In this document: piece by piece, positions 44,053-53,022 of the stretch
How positions within the stretch are numbered: position 1 is the stretch's first letter
Layout of the letters: each line of letters starts with the position of its first letter
From: Bacteroidota bacterium
GTDB taxonomy: Bacteria > Bacteroidota > Bacteroidia > Flavobacteriales > Weeksellaceae
DNA length: 64,000 nt
Reading direction: 5' to 3'
NCBI GenBank assembly: GCA_023460855.1
Contig: JAEWOS010000016.1
Location: forward strand, 111,417-175,416
The notes under the pieces: generated by a model
Told to the model about the DNA's origin: nothing
What the model saw: the letters and a program-made list of their open reading frames with translations, nothing else
The model's database searches: none
Made by a program: the position numbers and the translations under genes

Positions 44053-45459
44053 ATGAAATTACCATACGCTGAACCATACCGCATAAAAATGATCGAAGAA
44101 ATCCGCCAGTCCACTCCTGAAGAACGGGAAAAATGGCTGAAAGAAGCGAATTTTAATTTGTTTAACCTCAAATCTTCCCAGGTTTATATCGATTTACTGA
44201 CCGATTCCGGAACCGGAGCGATGAGCGACAAACAGTGGAGCGCCATGATGATGGGCGATGAAAGCTATGCCGGTTCCAGATCTTTTCAGGAACTGCACGA
44301 AACAGTACAGAGAATTACCGGATATAAATACCTGTTACCAACTCATCAGGGAAGAGCCGCAGAAAACGTGCTGTTTTCTGTTTTGGTGAAAGACGGTGAT
44401 GTTATTCCTGGAAATTCGCATTTCGATACCACAAAAGGACATATTGAATTCAGGAAAGCACACGCTGTCGACTGTACGATCGATGAAGCTTTTGATGTAG
44501 AAAACTTGCATCCGTTTAAAGGAAATATCGATCTTGAAAAACTCGAAAAAGTTTATAAAGAACACGGCAATGAACAGATTCCGTTCTGTCTGATCACCAT
44601 TACCTGCAACACTTCCGGCGGACAGCCAGTTTCTCTGGAAAACATCAAAGCGGTGAAAAAATTATCCGATCAGTACGGAATTCCTGTATATTTCGACAGT
44701 GCGAGATATGCGGAAAATGCGTATTTCATCAAGCAGAGAGAAGAAGGTCAGCAGAACAGAAGCATCAAGGAAATCTGTAAGGAAATTTTTTCCTACGGTG
44801 ACGGCATGACGATGAGTTCCAAGAAAGACGGGCTTGTAAATATCGGAGGTTTCATAGCGTTGAATAATGAAGAGGTTTTTCAGAAGGCATCCAACTTTAC
44901 GATTATTTATGAAGGGTTTATCACGTATGGCGGACTTGCAGGAAGAGATATGGCCGCGCTTGCAGTCGGTCTTGATGAAGCTACGGAATTCGAATATCTG
45001 GAAAGCAGAATCTCACAGGTTGAATATCTTGGAAATAAACTGATGGAGTTCGGAATTCCGGTGCAGAAACCAATTGGCGGACATGCCGTTTTCATCGACG
45101 CATTAAAATTTTTGCCTGAAGTTCCGCGGGAACAGTATCCTGCGCAAACGCTTGCGGTGGAAGTTTACAAAGAAGCCGGAATTCGCGGCGTGGAAATCGG
45201 GACGCTGTTGGCAGACCGTGATCCGGAAACACGCGAGAACAGATATCCGAAACTGGAGCTGTTGCGACTAGCAATTCCGAGACGAACCTACACCAATAAT
45301 CACATGGATTATATTGCGGTTGCGATGAAGAATGTGTTCGAAAGAAGAAATGAAATTACCAGCGGATATTCCATTACCTGGGAACCGCCTATTTTGCGGC
45401 ACTTTACGGTAAAACTGGAAGAAGCAGACGCGCAGGTTGAACTGCAGCCGGAGCAGTAA
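44053..45459 (+). CDS. tnaA: Tryptophanase
   Basis: 468 residues of the PLP beta-eliminating lyase family. The cofactor lysine is in MSSKKDGLVN (about 257). Two positions separate tryptophanase from tyrosine phenol-lyase: isoleucine in GVEIGTLLADRDP (TPL has arginine there) and histidine in LRHFTVKL near 456 (TPL has phenylalanine). Both favour tryptophanase, which splits L-tryptophan into indole, pyruvate and ammonia. There is no tnaC-like leader peptide or tnaB permease next to it; the gene has its own short leader after the terminator. Confidence 0.93.
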   Translation: MKLPYAEPYRIKMIEEIRQSTPEEREKWLKEANFNLFNLKSSQVYIDLLTDSGTGAMSDKQWSAMMMGDESYAGSRSFQELHETVQRITGYKYLLPTHQGRAAENVLFSVLVKDGDVIPGNSHFDTTKGHIEFRKAHAVDCTIDEAFDVENLHPFKGNIDLEKLEKVYKEHGNEQIPFCLITITCNTSGGQPVSLENIKAVKKLSDQYGIPVYFDSARYAENAYFIKQREEGQQNRSIKEICKEIFSYGDGMTMSSKKDGLVNIGGFIALNNEEVFQKASNFTIIYEGFITYGGLAGRDMAALAVGLDEATEFEYLESRISQVEYLGNKLMEFGIPVQKPIGGHAVFIDALKFLPEVPREQYPAQTLAVEVYKEAGIRGVEIGTLLADRDPETRENRYPKLELLRLAIPRRTYTNNHMDYIAVAMKNVFERRNEITSGYSITWEPPILRHFTVKLEEADAQVELQPEQ

Positions 45460-45488
45460 CAGCTCCGGAGAAACGCTCTGTAAAATAA

Positions 45489-45950
45489 ATGGACAGGCAA
45501 AAAGACCACAAAAAATTCCTGGATTCGCTGAAAAGGAAGCCGCCCAGAAATCTCGATCAGCTGGCGCTGGAAACGCATGATGAGGTTTTCAGGAAAACAG
45601 ACTGCATGCAGTGTGCAAACTGCTGTAAAACAACGGGCCCGCTGTTCACCGAAAAGGATATCGACCGGATTTCAAAACATTTAAGGATGAAATCTGCGGC
45701 TTTCGAACAGACATTTTTGAGAACAGATGAAGACGGCGATAAGGTTTTGCAGCAGGTTCCGTGTTTTTTTCTGATGGAAGATAATGCATGTTCGATCTAT
45801 GATGTGCGGCCGAAAGCCTGTCGTGAATATCCGCATACAGACCGGAGGAAAATCTATCAGATCAACCATTTAACTTTAAAAAACACCCTGATTTGTCCGG
45901 CCGCTTTCGATTTTGTGGAACTGCTTATGCAGAAGACCGGAAAGCAGTAA
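45489..45950 (+). CDS. YkgJ-family cysteine cluster protein
   Basis: 153 residues with the cysteine pattern CMQCANCC (about residues 39-46), then CFFLMEDNACSIYDVRPKAC near 92-111 and a late cysteine in LICPAAF. The family probably binds zinc or an iron-sulfur cluster; its role is not known. It stands 29 bases after tnaA and 20 bases before menD. Confidence 0.85.
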   Translation: MDRQKDHKKFLDSLKRKPPRNLDQLALETHDEVFRKTDCMQCANCCKTTGPLFTEKDIDRISKHLRMKSAAFEQTFLRTDEDGDKVLQQVPCFFLMEDNACSIYDVRPKACREYPHTDRRKIYQINHLTLKNTLICPAAFDFVELLMQKTGKQ

Positions 45951-45958
45951 TGGTTTTG

Positions 45959-45966
45959 TAAATTTG
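45959..45966 (+). promoter_or_regulatory. -7 element (TAAATTTG) directly in front of menD
   Basis: TAAATTTG fits the Bacteroidota TAnnTTTG -7 motif and ends 4 bases before the menD ATG. If used, the transcript would have almost no leader. No TTG at the expected distance is seen, so support is weak. Confidence 0.35.
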
Positions 45967-45970
45967 CCGC

Positions 45971-47641
45971 ATGAAACAGTTTTCTTCTAAAAGAAGCGTT
46001 CAGATCCTTGCTCATCTGCTCGGACAGTACGGAATTCAGCATTTCGTGATTTCTCCGGGATCGCGCAATGCACCTTTGGCAATACATTTTTCAGAAACGG
46101 AAGGTTTCCACTGTTATAGCATCGTGGATGAACGAAGTGCGGCTTTTGTTGCGCTTGGAATGGCGAAAAGTCTGAAGAAACCTGTTGCAACTATTTGCAC
46201 CAGCGGTTCTGCAGCAGCCAACTATTATCCTGCGGTTACGGAAGCTTTCTACCAGAATATTCCGTTGTTGCTTCTTACTGCAGACAGACCTAAGGATTTT
46301 GTGGATCTTTTTGACGGACAGACGATTCGCCAGAAGAATATTTTTTCGCAGCACAGTTACGGAGATTTTGAACTGAAAGAGGACTCCGAAGATCATGCTG
46401 ACGACGAAAATTTTGAAACAGTAAAAAAAGCAATTGAACTATGTCTGGAAAAGCAGGGTCCGGTTCATATCAACATTCCGCTTTCCGAGCCGCTGTATCA
46501 TTTGGTTTCGGAGTTGCCGGTAATGCCGCCGGTTGAAGTTGAACTTCCGACAAAAAAATATGAACTGCCTTCGAATCTGGTTGCCGACTGGAACACGAGC
46601 AAAAGGATCATGTTTCTCGTGGGAACACGCGATTTCAGCAGCGAACTTCAGATGCAGCTGACGCAGATTGTAAAAAATCACAGTGCAGTGATTCTTACCG
46701 AAGCAAACAGTAACCTTTCGCATGAAAAATTCTTCATGCATATCGACCGTTACCTGTACAACTTCTCTGAAAATGAAGCGGCATTTTACGGTCCCGATCT
46801 GCTCATTACTATTGGACAGAACGTGGTTTCTAAAAAAGTGAAACAGTTTCTGAGAAAGGCAAAGCCTGCAAATCACTGGCATATCGACGAATTCTGGCAG
46901 CCAGACACTTTTTTTGCACTTACACACAAAATAAATGTTAAACCCGAATTGTTTTTAACGAAACTGATTCAGCAGATAAAACTCGAACCGCGTCCTTATT
47001 ACAATCTATGGGACGTTCTCCGCGATAAACAGGATGCCAAGCATCAGCAGTATTTAATACGCACCGGCTTCTCAGATTTTTATTTTTTTAAAGTTCTTTC
47101 GCAGGCAATTCCGGAAAATTACCGGGTGCATTTCAGCAACAGTTCGGCAATTCGTTATGCACAGCTGTTTGATTTTACAAAAAACCGCATTTACTGCAAC
47201 AGAGGAACGAGCGGAATTGATGGCTGTACTTCAACAGCGATGGGATTTGCAATGGCAGATAAAAATCCGGTACTTCTTGTTACAGGAGAGCTGAGTTTCT
47301 TCTACGATATTAACGGACTCTGGAATCAGTATATTCCGCCTTATACCACAATCATCATTTTCAACAATGGAGGAGGCGATATTTTCAGAATTATTCCGGG
47401 ACCGTCTGATGCAAGCAATGCGCTCGACGAATTTATTGCGACCATTCACCATCATAATGCCTCAAATATTGCAAAACATTTCGGCTTTGATTATACCAAA
47501 GTGGAAGATGACGCTACGCTGGAAAGAGTGCTTTCCAATTTTTTCAGTCCTGGTCCGAAACCGAGGATTCTGGAGGTTATGACCGCAGAAATGACGAATG
47601 CAGAAATCCTGAAGCAGTACTTTGAGTTTTTGAAAAGCTAA
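45971..47641 (+). CDS. menD: 2-succinyl-5-enolpyruvyl-6-hydroxy-3-cyclohexene-1-carboxylate synthase
   Basis: 556 residues, a thiamine-diphosphate enzyme of menaquinone biosynthesis. The N-terminal VISPGSRNAPLAIHF (residues 23-37) binds substrate, DERSAAFVALGMAKS holds the catalytic glutamate region, and the ThDP/Mg motif appears as GELSFFYDINGLWN...FNNGGGDIF near 437-475. Menaquinone is the main respiratory quinone of flavobacteria. The other men genes are not in this window. Confidence 0.95.
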   Translation: MKQFSSKRSVQILAHLLGQYGIQHFVISPGSRNAPLAIHFSETEGFHCYSIVDERSAAFVALGMAKSLKKPVATICTSGSAAANYYPAVTEAFYQNIPLLLLTADRPKDFVDLFDGQTIRQKNIFSQHSYGDFELKEDSEDHADDENFETVKKAIELCLEKQGPVHINIPLSEPLYHLVSELPVMPPVEVELPTKKYELPSNLVADWNTSKRIMFLVGTRDFSSELQMQLTQIVKNHSAVILTEANSNLSHEKFFMHIDRYLYNFSENEAAFYGPDLLITIGQNVVSKKVKQFLRKAKPANHWHIDEFWQPDTFFALTHKINVKPELFLTKLIQQIKLEPRPYYNLWDVLRDKQDAKHQQYLIRTGFSDFYFFKVLSQAIPENYRVHFSNSSAIRYAQLFDFTKNRIYCNRGTSGIDGCTSTAMGFAMADKNPVLLVTGELSFFYDINGLWNQYIPPYTTIIIFNNGGGDIFRIIPGPSDASNALDEFIATIHHHNASNIAKHFGFDYTKVEDDATLERVLSNFFSPGPKPRILEVMTAEMTNAEILKQYFEFLKS

Positions 47642-47653
47642 GTTTTCTTTTTG

Positions 47654-48133
47654 ATGAATGCTGAAAAAATAATCCGGTTTACGGCTGAATTACAACAACA
47701 TCCGGAAATGAATGCTGCTTTTGTGGAATTTCCTTTCAGCGCTGCTGAACTTTTCGGAAAAAAAGGGCAGGTAAAAGTTCATGTGCTTTTCGATAATGCT
47801 GTTGAATACGGCGGTTCTCTTGCAAATATGGGAAACGGAATTCACTGTCTGGGAGTTACGAAAGTAATCCGGCAGAAACTCAATAAAACCTTTGGCGATC
47901 AGGTCGAAGTTCAGTTAACGGAAGATATCGCAGAAAGAACTGTTGATATTCCGGCCGATGTACAGGAAACTCTCGATGCAAATCCTGAAGCGAAAGAACT
48001 TCTGGAAAAGATGAGTTATTCGCATCGCAAAGAATACATGAGCTGGATTACAGACGCTAAAAAACCGGAAACCCGCGAAAAACGCAAGCAGAAGATGATC
48101 GAAATGATTTTTTCCGGCAGAAAAGGTTTATAA
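47654..48133 (+). CDS. YdeI/OmpD-associated family protein with DUF1905 domain
   Basis: 159 residues starting at the ATG at 47654 (a TTG directly in front also opens the frame). Residues 1-80 form a DUF1905-type small barrel (AAFVEFPFSAAELFGKKG and VHVLF); the C-terminus has the helical signature YSHRKEYMSWITDAKKPETREKR, which gives the OmdA/YdeI family label. Function in the cell is not known; a protective role against small cationic compounds has been proposed for relatives. Confidence 0.8.
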   Translation: MNAEKIIRFTAELQQHPEMNAAFVEFPFSAAELFGKKGQVKVHVLFDNAVEYGGSLANMGNGIHCLGVTKVIRQKLNKTFGDQVEVQLTEDIAERTVDIPADVQETLDANPEAKELLEKMSYSHRKEYMSWITDAKKPETREKRKQKMIEMIFSGRKGL

Positions 48134-48156
48134 GCAATTTCTAGGATTTCCTCTCT

Positions 48157-49692
48157 CTAAATATTCCAGAATTCACGGTCCAGACTGCGGTACTGGATCG
48201 CTTCTGAAATGTGCGCAGAATTTATTTTTTTTTCTCCCTCCAGGTCTGCAATCGTTCTTGCTACTTTTAGAATTCTGTCGTAAGCTCTTGCGGAGAGATT
48301 CAGTTTTTCCATCGCCATTTTAATCAGGTTTTGGGATGGTTCATCAAGACTGCAGTGCAGTTCGATTTCTTTCGGACCGATTTGAGCATTATAATTGATA
48401 TCCAGATCTTTATAGCGCTCTGTTTGCTGTTCGCGCGCTCGCAGAACCCGTTCGCGAATGGTTGTGCTTCCTTCACCTTTCCGTTTGTCGGCGAGTTGTT
48501 CGAATTCCACTTTTTGTACTTAAATGTGGATATCAATCCGGTCCAGTAATGGTCCGGAAAGTTTGTTCATATACCGCTGCATTTCGAAAATTGTGGAGGT
48601 ATTGTTCGGGTCATCCGGAAAATATCCGGAAGGCGATGGATTCATGCTTGCAACCAGCATAAAACTTGCGGGATAATTCACGGTAAACCGCGCCCTCGAA
48701 ATCGTTACAACACGGTCTTCCAATGGCTGTCGCATCACTTCGAGCACTGTTCTTTTAAATTCCGGCATTTCATCGAGAAAAAGTACGCCGTTGTGTGCGA
48801 GCGAAATTTCTCCTGGCTGCGGATAACTGCCGCCACCAACCAGTGCGACATCGGAAATGGTGTGGTGCGGACTCCGGAACGGGCGAACGGTCATCAGCGA
48901 TGTCTCGGAACCGATCTTTCCTGCAACAGAATGAATTTTCGTGGTTTCCAGCGCCTCTTTTAGTGTAAGTGGCGGAAGAATGCTCGGAACGCGTTTCGCA
49001 AGCATGGTTTTTCCGCTTCCTGGTGGGCCGATCAGAATAATATTATGACCGCCGGCTGCGGCAACTTCCATCGCTCGTTTTGCTGTTTCCTGGCCTTTCA
49101 CTTCAGAAAAATCAAAAGGAAAATCATTTATTTTATCCTGAAATTCTTTTCTGGTATCAATTTCTACGCGCTCCAGCGGAATTCCTTCGTTGAAAAAACC
49201 GATAACTTCTTTGATGTTTTCAACTCCGTAAACTTCCAGATTATTGACGATTGCTGCTTCCCTGGTATTTTGTTTCGGCAGAATGATTCCTTTGAAGCCT
49301 TCTTCACGTGCCTTGATTGCAATTGGCAAAATTCCTTTGATTGGCTGAAGTCCGCCATCGAGAGAAAGCTCACCCATGATGATGTAATCGCCAACATTTT
49401 CTGCATTGATCATCTCTGAAGCGGCAAGAATTCCGATTGCAATGCTGAGATCGTAGGCCGAACCTTCCTTTCTTAAATCGGCAGGAGCCATGTTGATGGT
49501 GATTTTTCTTCCGGGAATTTTGAAACCGACATTCTTGAGTGCCGCTGAAATCCGGTAGCTGCTTTCTTTGATCGCGTTATCCGGTAGACCAACCAAATGA
49601 TAGCCGATTCCGGGCGAATCAACATTCACCTCGATCGTAATCGTTTGCGCAGAAACGCCATGAATAGCACTACCAAATATTTTTACCAGCAT
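48157..49692 (-). pseudogene. comM: ComM/YifB Mg-chelatase-like AAA+ ATPase, interrupted by an in-frame stop
   Basis: The whole reading frame (512 codons) has family length but holds a TAA at 48522-48520, where the glutamate of the LLDRIDIHIE motif is expected (GAA to TAA, one base). The frame is the same on both sides, so no indel is involved. The first part (390 residues) has the Lon-like N-terminal domain, Walker A GPPGSGKTMLAKR (about 219) and Walker B VLFLDEMPEF. The part beyond the stop (about 120 residues) has the sensor-2 helix LSARAYDRILKVARTIADL. ComM is a branch-migration helicase that aids integration of DNA in natural transformation. Either the gene is inactive, the stop is read through, or the base is a sequencing error. 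Confidence 0.85.
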
Positions 49693-49758
49693 AATTATTC
49701 TTTCAGATAAGGCAAATGTATTGAGCAGGCAGCAAACGGTTATAAGGAAAATTCCCCT

Positions 49759-49787
49759 TTTGCTTTAAACGCGATTTAATATTTTTG
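49759..49787 (+). promoter_or_regulatory. Bacteroidota-type promoter upstream of the metalloprotease-like gene
   Basis: TTTG (49759-49762) and TATTTTTG (49780-49787) are separated by 17 bases, inside the Flavobacterium TTG-N17-23-TAnnTTTG range. The -7 element ends 7 bases before the ATG at 49795, which predicts a very short leader. Confidence 0.55.
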
Positions 49788-49794
49788 TATTCAT

Positions 49795-50319
49795 ATGAAT
49801 TTAGACGGAATCCGGTTTCATGTTCGCGCATATAGGGAACATGGGCAAATTTTGGACGCTGCGGAGTATCTGGTTAACAATTTTGGCCTTAACCATGATA
49901 ATTTTGCAGGTTTTGCTTTTCGTGATGAACTGGCGAAAAACAGCATACTTTTAACAGCAGAAGGGGTTTTAGGAAAAAGACAAACCGTTAAAATTCCTAG
50001 AAATCTTTTTGATTTTGATTTGAATCTCGTATTGAATTTGCTGGCACATGAAATGCTGCACGTAAAGCAGAAGGCTCCGGATTCACTTGTCGAAGATAAA
50101 AATGAAAGGGAATGGCAGGCGTATTATGAAATGCTTTTTCATAAAAACTTCCCGAATATTCCGGATGCTCCCGATTTCAACAGGAAGCAGTTTGCAGAAA
50201 AAGCGCTGGAATATTACCGGAGAATGGGAGAGGGAAGTGAATTGCAAACCAAGTATGCTGAAGAGAAAGTTGAAGTGGAAAATTTATTGGTGAAGATTGT
50301 CAGCATTGAAGGCATTTAA
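49795..50319 (+). CDS. Putative zinc metalloprotease-like protein, HExxH motif
   Basis: 174 residues. A central helix reads NLLAHEMLHVKQKAP (about residue 80), an HExxH motif as in gluzincin/SprT-type metalloproteases; a later glutamate in EREWQAYYEMLFHKNFP (about 103) could be the third ligand. No signal peptide is present, so it is cytoplasmic. I do not recognise a characterised family; it could be an inactive or anti-phage-type peptidase as well as a housekeeping one. Confidence 0.6.
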   Translation: MNLDGIRFHVRAYREHGQILDAAEYLVNNFGLNHDNFAGFAFRDELAKNSILLTAEGVLGKRQTVKIPRNLFDFDLNLVLNLLAHEMLHVKQKAPDSLVEDKNEREWQAYYEMLFHKNFPNIPDAPDFNRKQFAEKALEYYRRMGEGSELQTKYAEEKVEVENLLVKIVSIEGI

Positions 50320-50432
50320 GAAAATTCGTTTGAAAGCAGCGTGAGGGAGCGAGTCAAGTAATCTTTTGGCCGGTTCTCAGATTTTATAATCTTGGATTTT
50401 GTATTTTTGAGTAATTCCTATTTGAAAATTCT

Positions 50433-51128
50433 ATGATCCAAAACATTCCTATAGAAAAAATCCTTTTTCTGGATATTGAAACGGTTCCTAATGCTTCCGC
50501 TTGGGAAGATTTGCCAGAAAGCGAGCAGAAACTGTGGGACAAAAAGACATTTCATCAGCGAAAAAATGAATTCACCGCGGAAGATTTCTACATGGAAAGA
50601 GCCGGCGTAATGGCAGAATTCGGCAGAATTATCTGTATTTCTGTGGGCAAAATTGATAAAGGGGAAAAACTCGTAATCAAAAGTTTTTATGATGATGATG
50701 AGAAAATGCTGCTCGAAGAATTCGGTAAAATTTTCAATCATCCAAAACTTCGCGATGTTATTCTCTGTGCCCATAACGGAAAGGAATTCGATTTTCCCTG
50801 GATTGCACGCAGATTCCTGATTAACGGAATGATGCCTCCCGCTCCGTTTCAGATGTTCGGTAAAAAGCCCTGGGAAATTCCGCATCTTGACACCATGGAG
50901 CTTTGGAAATTCGGCGATTATAAATCCTATGTTTCTCTCGAACTTCTGGCTCATGTCTTTGGTGTGCCAACTCCGAAAGACGATATAGACGGTTCGCAAG
51001 TTGCGGCAATTTACCATCAGGAAAAAGACTTATTTAGAATTGTTCAATATTGTGAAAAAGATGTCTTAACTTTGGCAAATATTTTCCGCCGGATGCGGCA
51101 GGAAGATTTACTGGAACGGATTACCTGA
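50433..51128 (+). CDS. Predicted 3'-5' exonuclease, RNase H-like (DEDDy)
   Basis: 231 residues. The exonuclease motifs are visible in order: ExoI FLDIETVPN (residues 9-17), ExoII CAHNGKEFDFPWIARRF (about 111) and ExoIII YCEKDVLTLANIFRRM (about 210), with the tyrosine-type third motif. It resembles the PolB-like exonuclease domain proteins annotated in flavobacteria as 3'-5' exonuclease. The substrate (DNA repair intermediates or RNA) is not known. Confidence 0.85.
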   Translation: MIQNIPIEKILFLDIETVPNASAWEDLPESEQKLWDKKTFHQRKNEFTAEDFYMERAGVMAEFGRIICISVGKIDKGEKLVIKSFYDDDEKMLLEEFGKIFNHPKLRDVILCAHNGKEFDFPWIARRFLINGMMPPAPFQMFGKKPWEIPHLDTMELWKFGDYKSYVSLELLAHVFGVPTPKDDIDGSQVAAIYHQEKDLFRIVQYCEKDVLTLANIFRRMRQEDLLERIT

Positions 51129-51196
51129 TTATCAATAATTTAAATTCATTGTTCGAAAGTCCGATTTGAAGTTCCGACCTAAAATTTGACGATAAA

Positions 51197-51526
51197 ATGA
51201 ATTATACAGACGACCAGATTGCCGATATCGGTGAAAGAATAATACTCGCACTTAAAACTGTTTACGACCCGGAAATTCCCGTGGATATTTATGAACTTGG
51301 ACTGGTTTACGATGTGCAGATTTCAGAAGAAGGGGAGGTGAAGGTGATTATGACACTTACTACCCCGAACTGTCCTGTTGCGGAAAGTTTACCGGCTGAA
51401 GTAAGAGAAAAAGTAGCTGGCGTGGAAGGAGTGAAGAGTGTAGACCTGGAGCTTACCTTTGAACCTGCATGGAATAAGGATATGATGAGCGAGGAAGCAA
51501 AATTTGAATTAGGAATTCTATTTTAA
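51197..51526 (+). CDS. SufT-like/MIP18 (DUF59) iron-sulfur assembly protein
   Basis: 109 residues of the DUF59 family: VYDPEIPVDIYELGLVYDV (residues 20-38) and the conserved TTPNCPVAESLP with its cysteine near 60. Such proteins (SufT, MIP18) help load Fe-S clusters onto target proteins. In Bacteroidota the gene often accompanies sufBCD; here it stands alone, although a sufE gene lies at 59438. It ends at a strong bidirectional terminator. Confidence 0.9.
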   Translation: MNYTDDQIADIGERIILALKTVYDPEIPVDIYELGLVYDVQISEEGEVKVIMTLTTPNCPVAESLPAEVREKVAGVEGVKSVDLELTFEPAWNKDMMSEEAKFELGILF

Positions 51527-51545
51527 AACCAACAAAACTCCATAA

Positions 51546-51579
51546 AAAATCCCGAATAGTTCAAGCTATTCGGGATTTT
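51546..51579. terminator. Bidirectional terminator between convergent genes
   Basis: A perfect 14-bp stem (AAAATCCCGAATAG / CTATTCGGGATTTT) with a 6-base loop, and A- and T-rich ends on both sides. Confidence 0.9.
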
Positions 51580-51597
51580 CAGTTTATGTATTTAGAT

Positions 51598-53022
51598 TTA
51601 CTTTTTTAATTGTGGTAGAGCATATCCAGTAACCTTTACAATTGAGCCAGACGTATTTCTATCAGATTGCAGCATGAAATAAGTTTTTGATTTTGCATCG
51701 TAGGAAGTTACGTGTGGAATTAGATAATTAATAGAAAGTCCGCCAACATTTTCAGCATCATCTAAATTGATATAGTGTCTTTCCTTCTTAAAGGTAGAAG
51801 GGTTAACCTGGTCTATTAATGTCCATCCTTCGCTACTGATCATGTAATTACCCATCACATTTGAAATGCCGTAAGAATGAAAATTTTCATTATCGCTTTG
51901 GGACTGACTTCCAATATTTGTTCCAGTTTTAAACACTCCATTTTCGTCAAAAGCTAAGATTTGACCTGCGGTATAGATAAATATAGTTTCAGGAAAAGTC
52001 ATCGTTCCCATTGGTGTAGGCTTATTCACAGTTCCTGCAGATTTTTTACCCTCGGTAAATACATGAAACTGCCCATTTTGAAAAAACACTTTTCTAATTT
52101 CTACATCTTCAGGTTGTTTATAATTAGAATATCCTGTTGACGGAGTATTGCTCAAGATTTTACCATTGGTCAAGTCATAAATCATAATCTGCTCATACGT
52201 ATCCTTTGTAGTCTTCTTTGTAGAATTATACGCAATTAGGTAATCATCAGAACCTTTCGTGAAAATATAAGGTTGATAAATTAACATATCACCTTCAAGT
52301 AGAATTTTGTCTTGACCATCTTTAGCAACAGTGGTAATGGTAGATGCCCCTTTCCAGCTGGATGGATCTCTGGTCAAAAATGCTTTTCCATTATTTGAAA
52401 CTGCAAAATAACGACTTGCGGTATCTTCATTTAGAACTAAGTCCTTTTTCCAAGCCACATCTGTAGAATTTGTATCCAAAATGGTTAGGTAAACATTTTT
52501 TGGATCTTTTCGTCCTGCATGTGCGTAATATACAACCCCAGCATATCTTCCGTTATCTGATACCGCATAAGAAATGCTCCCAGATTTCATTAATGATTCA
52601 ATAGGATAGGATGCCAACAAAGAACTGGTAAAACTTTCAGAATTCTTATCAAAAACGGTTTTATACAGATCGTATTTTTTTGCTTTTGCTGAATAAGTTG
52701 AGCTAAGGTAAACGATATTTTTAGAGTTTGTAAATGACCCCAGGTAAGTGTACATCGCTTTATCATCCACCAACGGATAATCATGTATCATTTCTTTTTC
52801 AAGCTTATTATTACTGTCAAATTTTTTGACAATAAATTTCCTGAAATTAGGCAGATCATTGTGTATAGTGCTGGATAGATAGGATGAAGATTCATCTACC
52901 CATGCGAATTTCACGTCTTTCTCAGTTTTAATGGTAAATTCGAAAGGATTGCCATTAATTATTCTTTGGGAAAATAGCAGGAGGGAGCTGAATAAGCTCA
53001 AAATAAATAGTGTTTTCTTCAT
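51598..53022 (-). CDS. Secreted protein of unknown function, probable beta-propeller-like repeats
   Basis: 474 residues with a signal peptide (MKKTLFILSLFSSLLLFSQ). The mature part is rich in short beta-strand stretches with S/T/Y and N, for example YAVSDNGRYAGVVYYAH and YFAVSNNGKAFLT, which look like repeated blades; no known domain is recognised. There is no T9SS tail. Its ATG overlaps the stop codon of the upstream gene by one base (TAATG), so the two form a coupled pair. Confidence 0.7.
   Translation of the reverse strand: MKKTLFILSLFSSLLLFSQRIINGNPFEFTIKTEKDVKFAWVDESSSYLSSTIHNDLPNFRKFIVKKFDSNNKLEKEMIHDYPLVDDKAMYTYLGSFTNSKNIVYLSSTYSAKAKKYDLYKTVFDKNSESFTSSLLASYPIESLMKSGSISYAVSDNGRYAGVVYYAHAGRKDPKNVYLTILDTNSTDVAWKKDLVLNEDTASRYFAVSNNGKAFLTRDPSSWKGASTITTVAKDGQDKILLEGDMLIYQPYIFTKGSDDYLIAYNSTKKTTKDTYEQIMIYDLTNGKILSNTPSTGYSNYKQPEDVEIRKVFFQNGQFHVFTEGKKSAGTVNKPTPMGTMTFPETIFIYTAGQILAFDENGVFKTGTNIGSQSQSDNENFHSYGISNVMGNYMISSEGWTLIDQVNPSTFKKERHYINLDDAENVGGLSINYLIPHVTSYDAKSKTYFMLQSDRNTSGSIVKVTGYALPQLKK

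Noticed and set aside
44053..45459. Tyrosine phenol-lyase instead of tryptophanase.
   Set aside because: The isoleucine in VEIGTLL and the histidine in LRHFT are tryptophanase-type; TPL has arginine and phenylalanine there.
48157..48510. The 117-codon frame read as a separate gene with a GTG start.
   Set aside because: It continues the comM frame without shift and matches the ComM C-terminus; the GTG is an internal valine codon.
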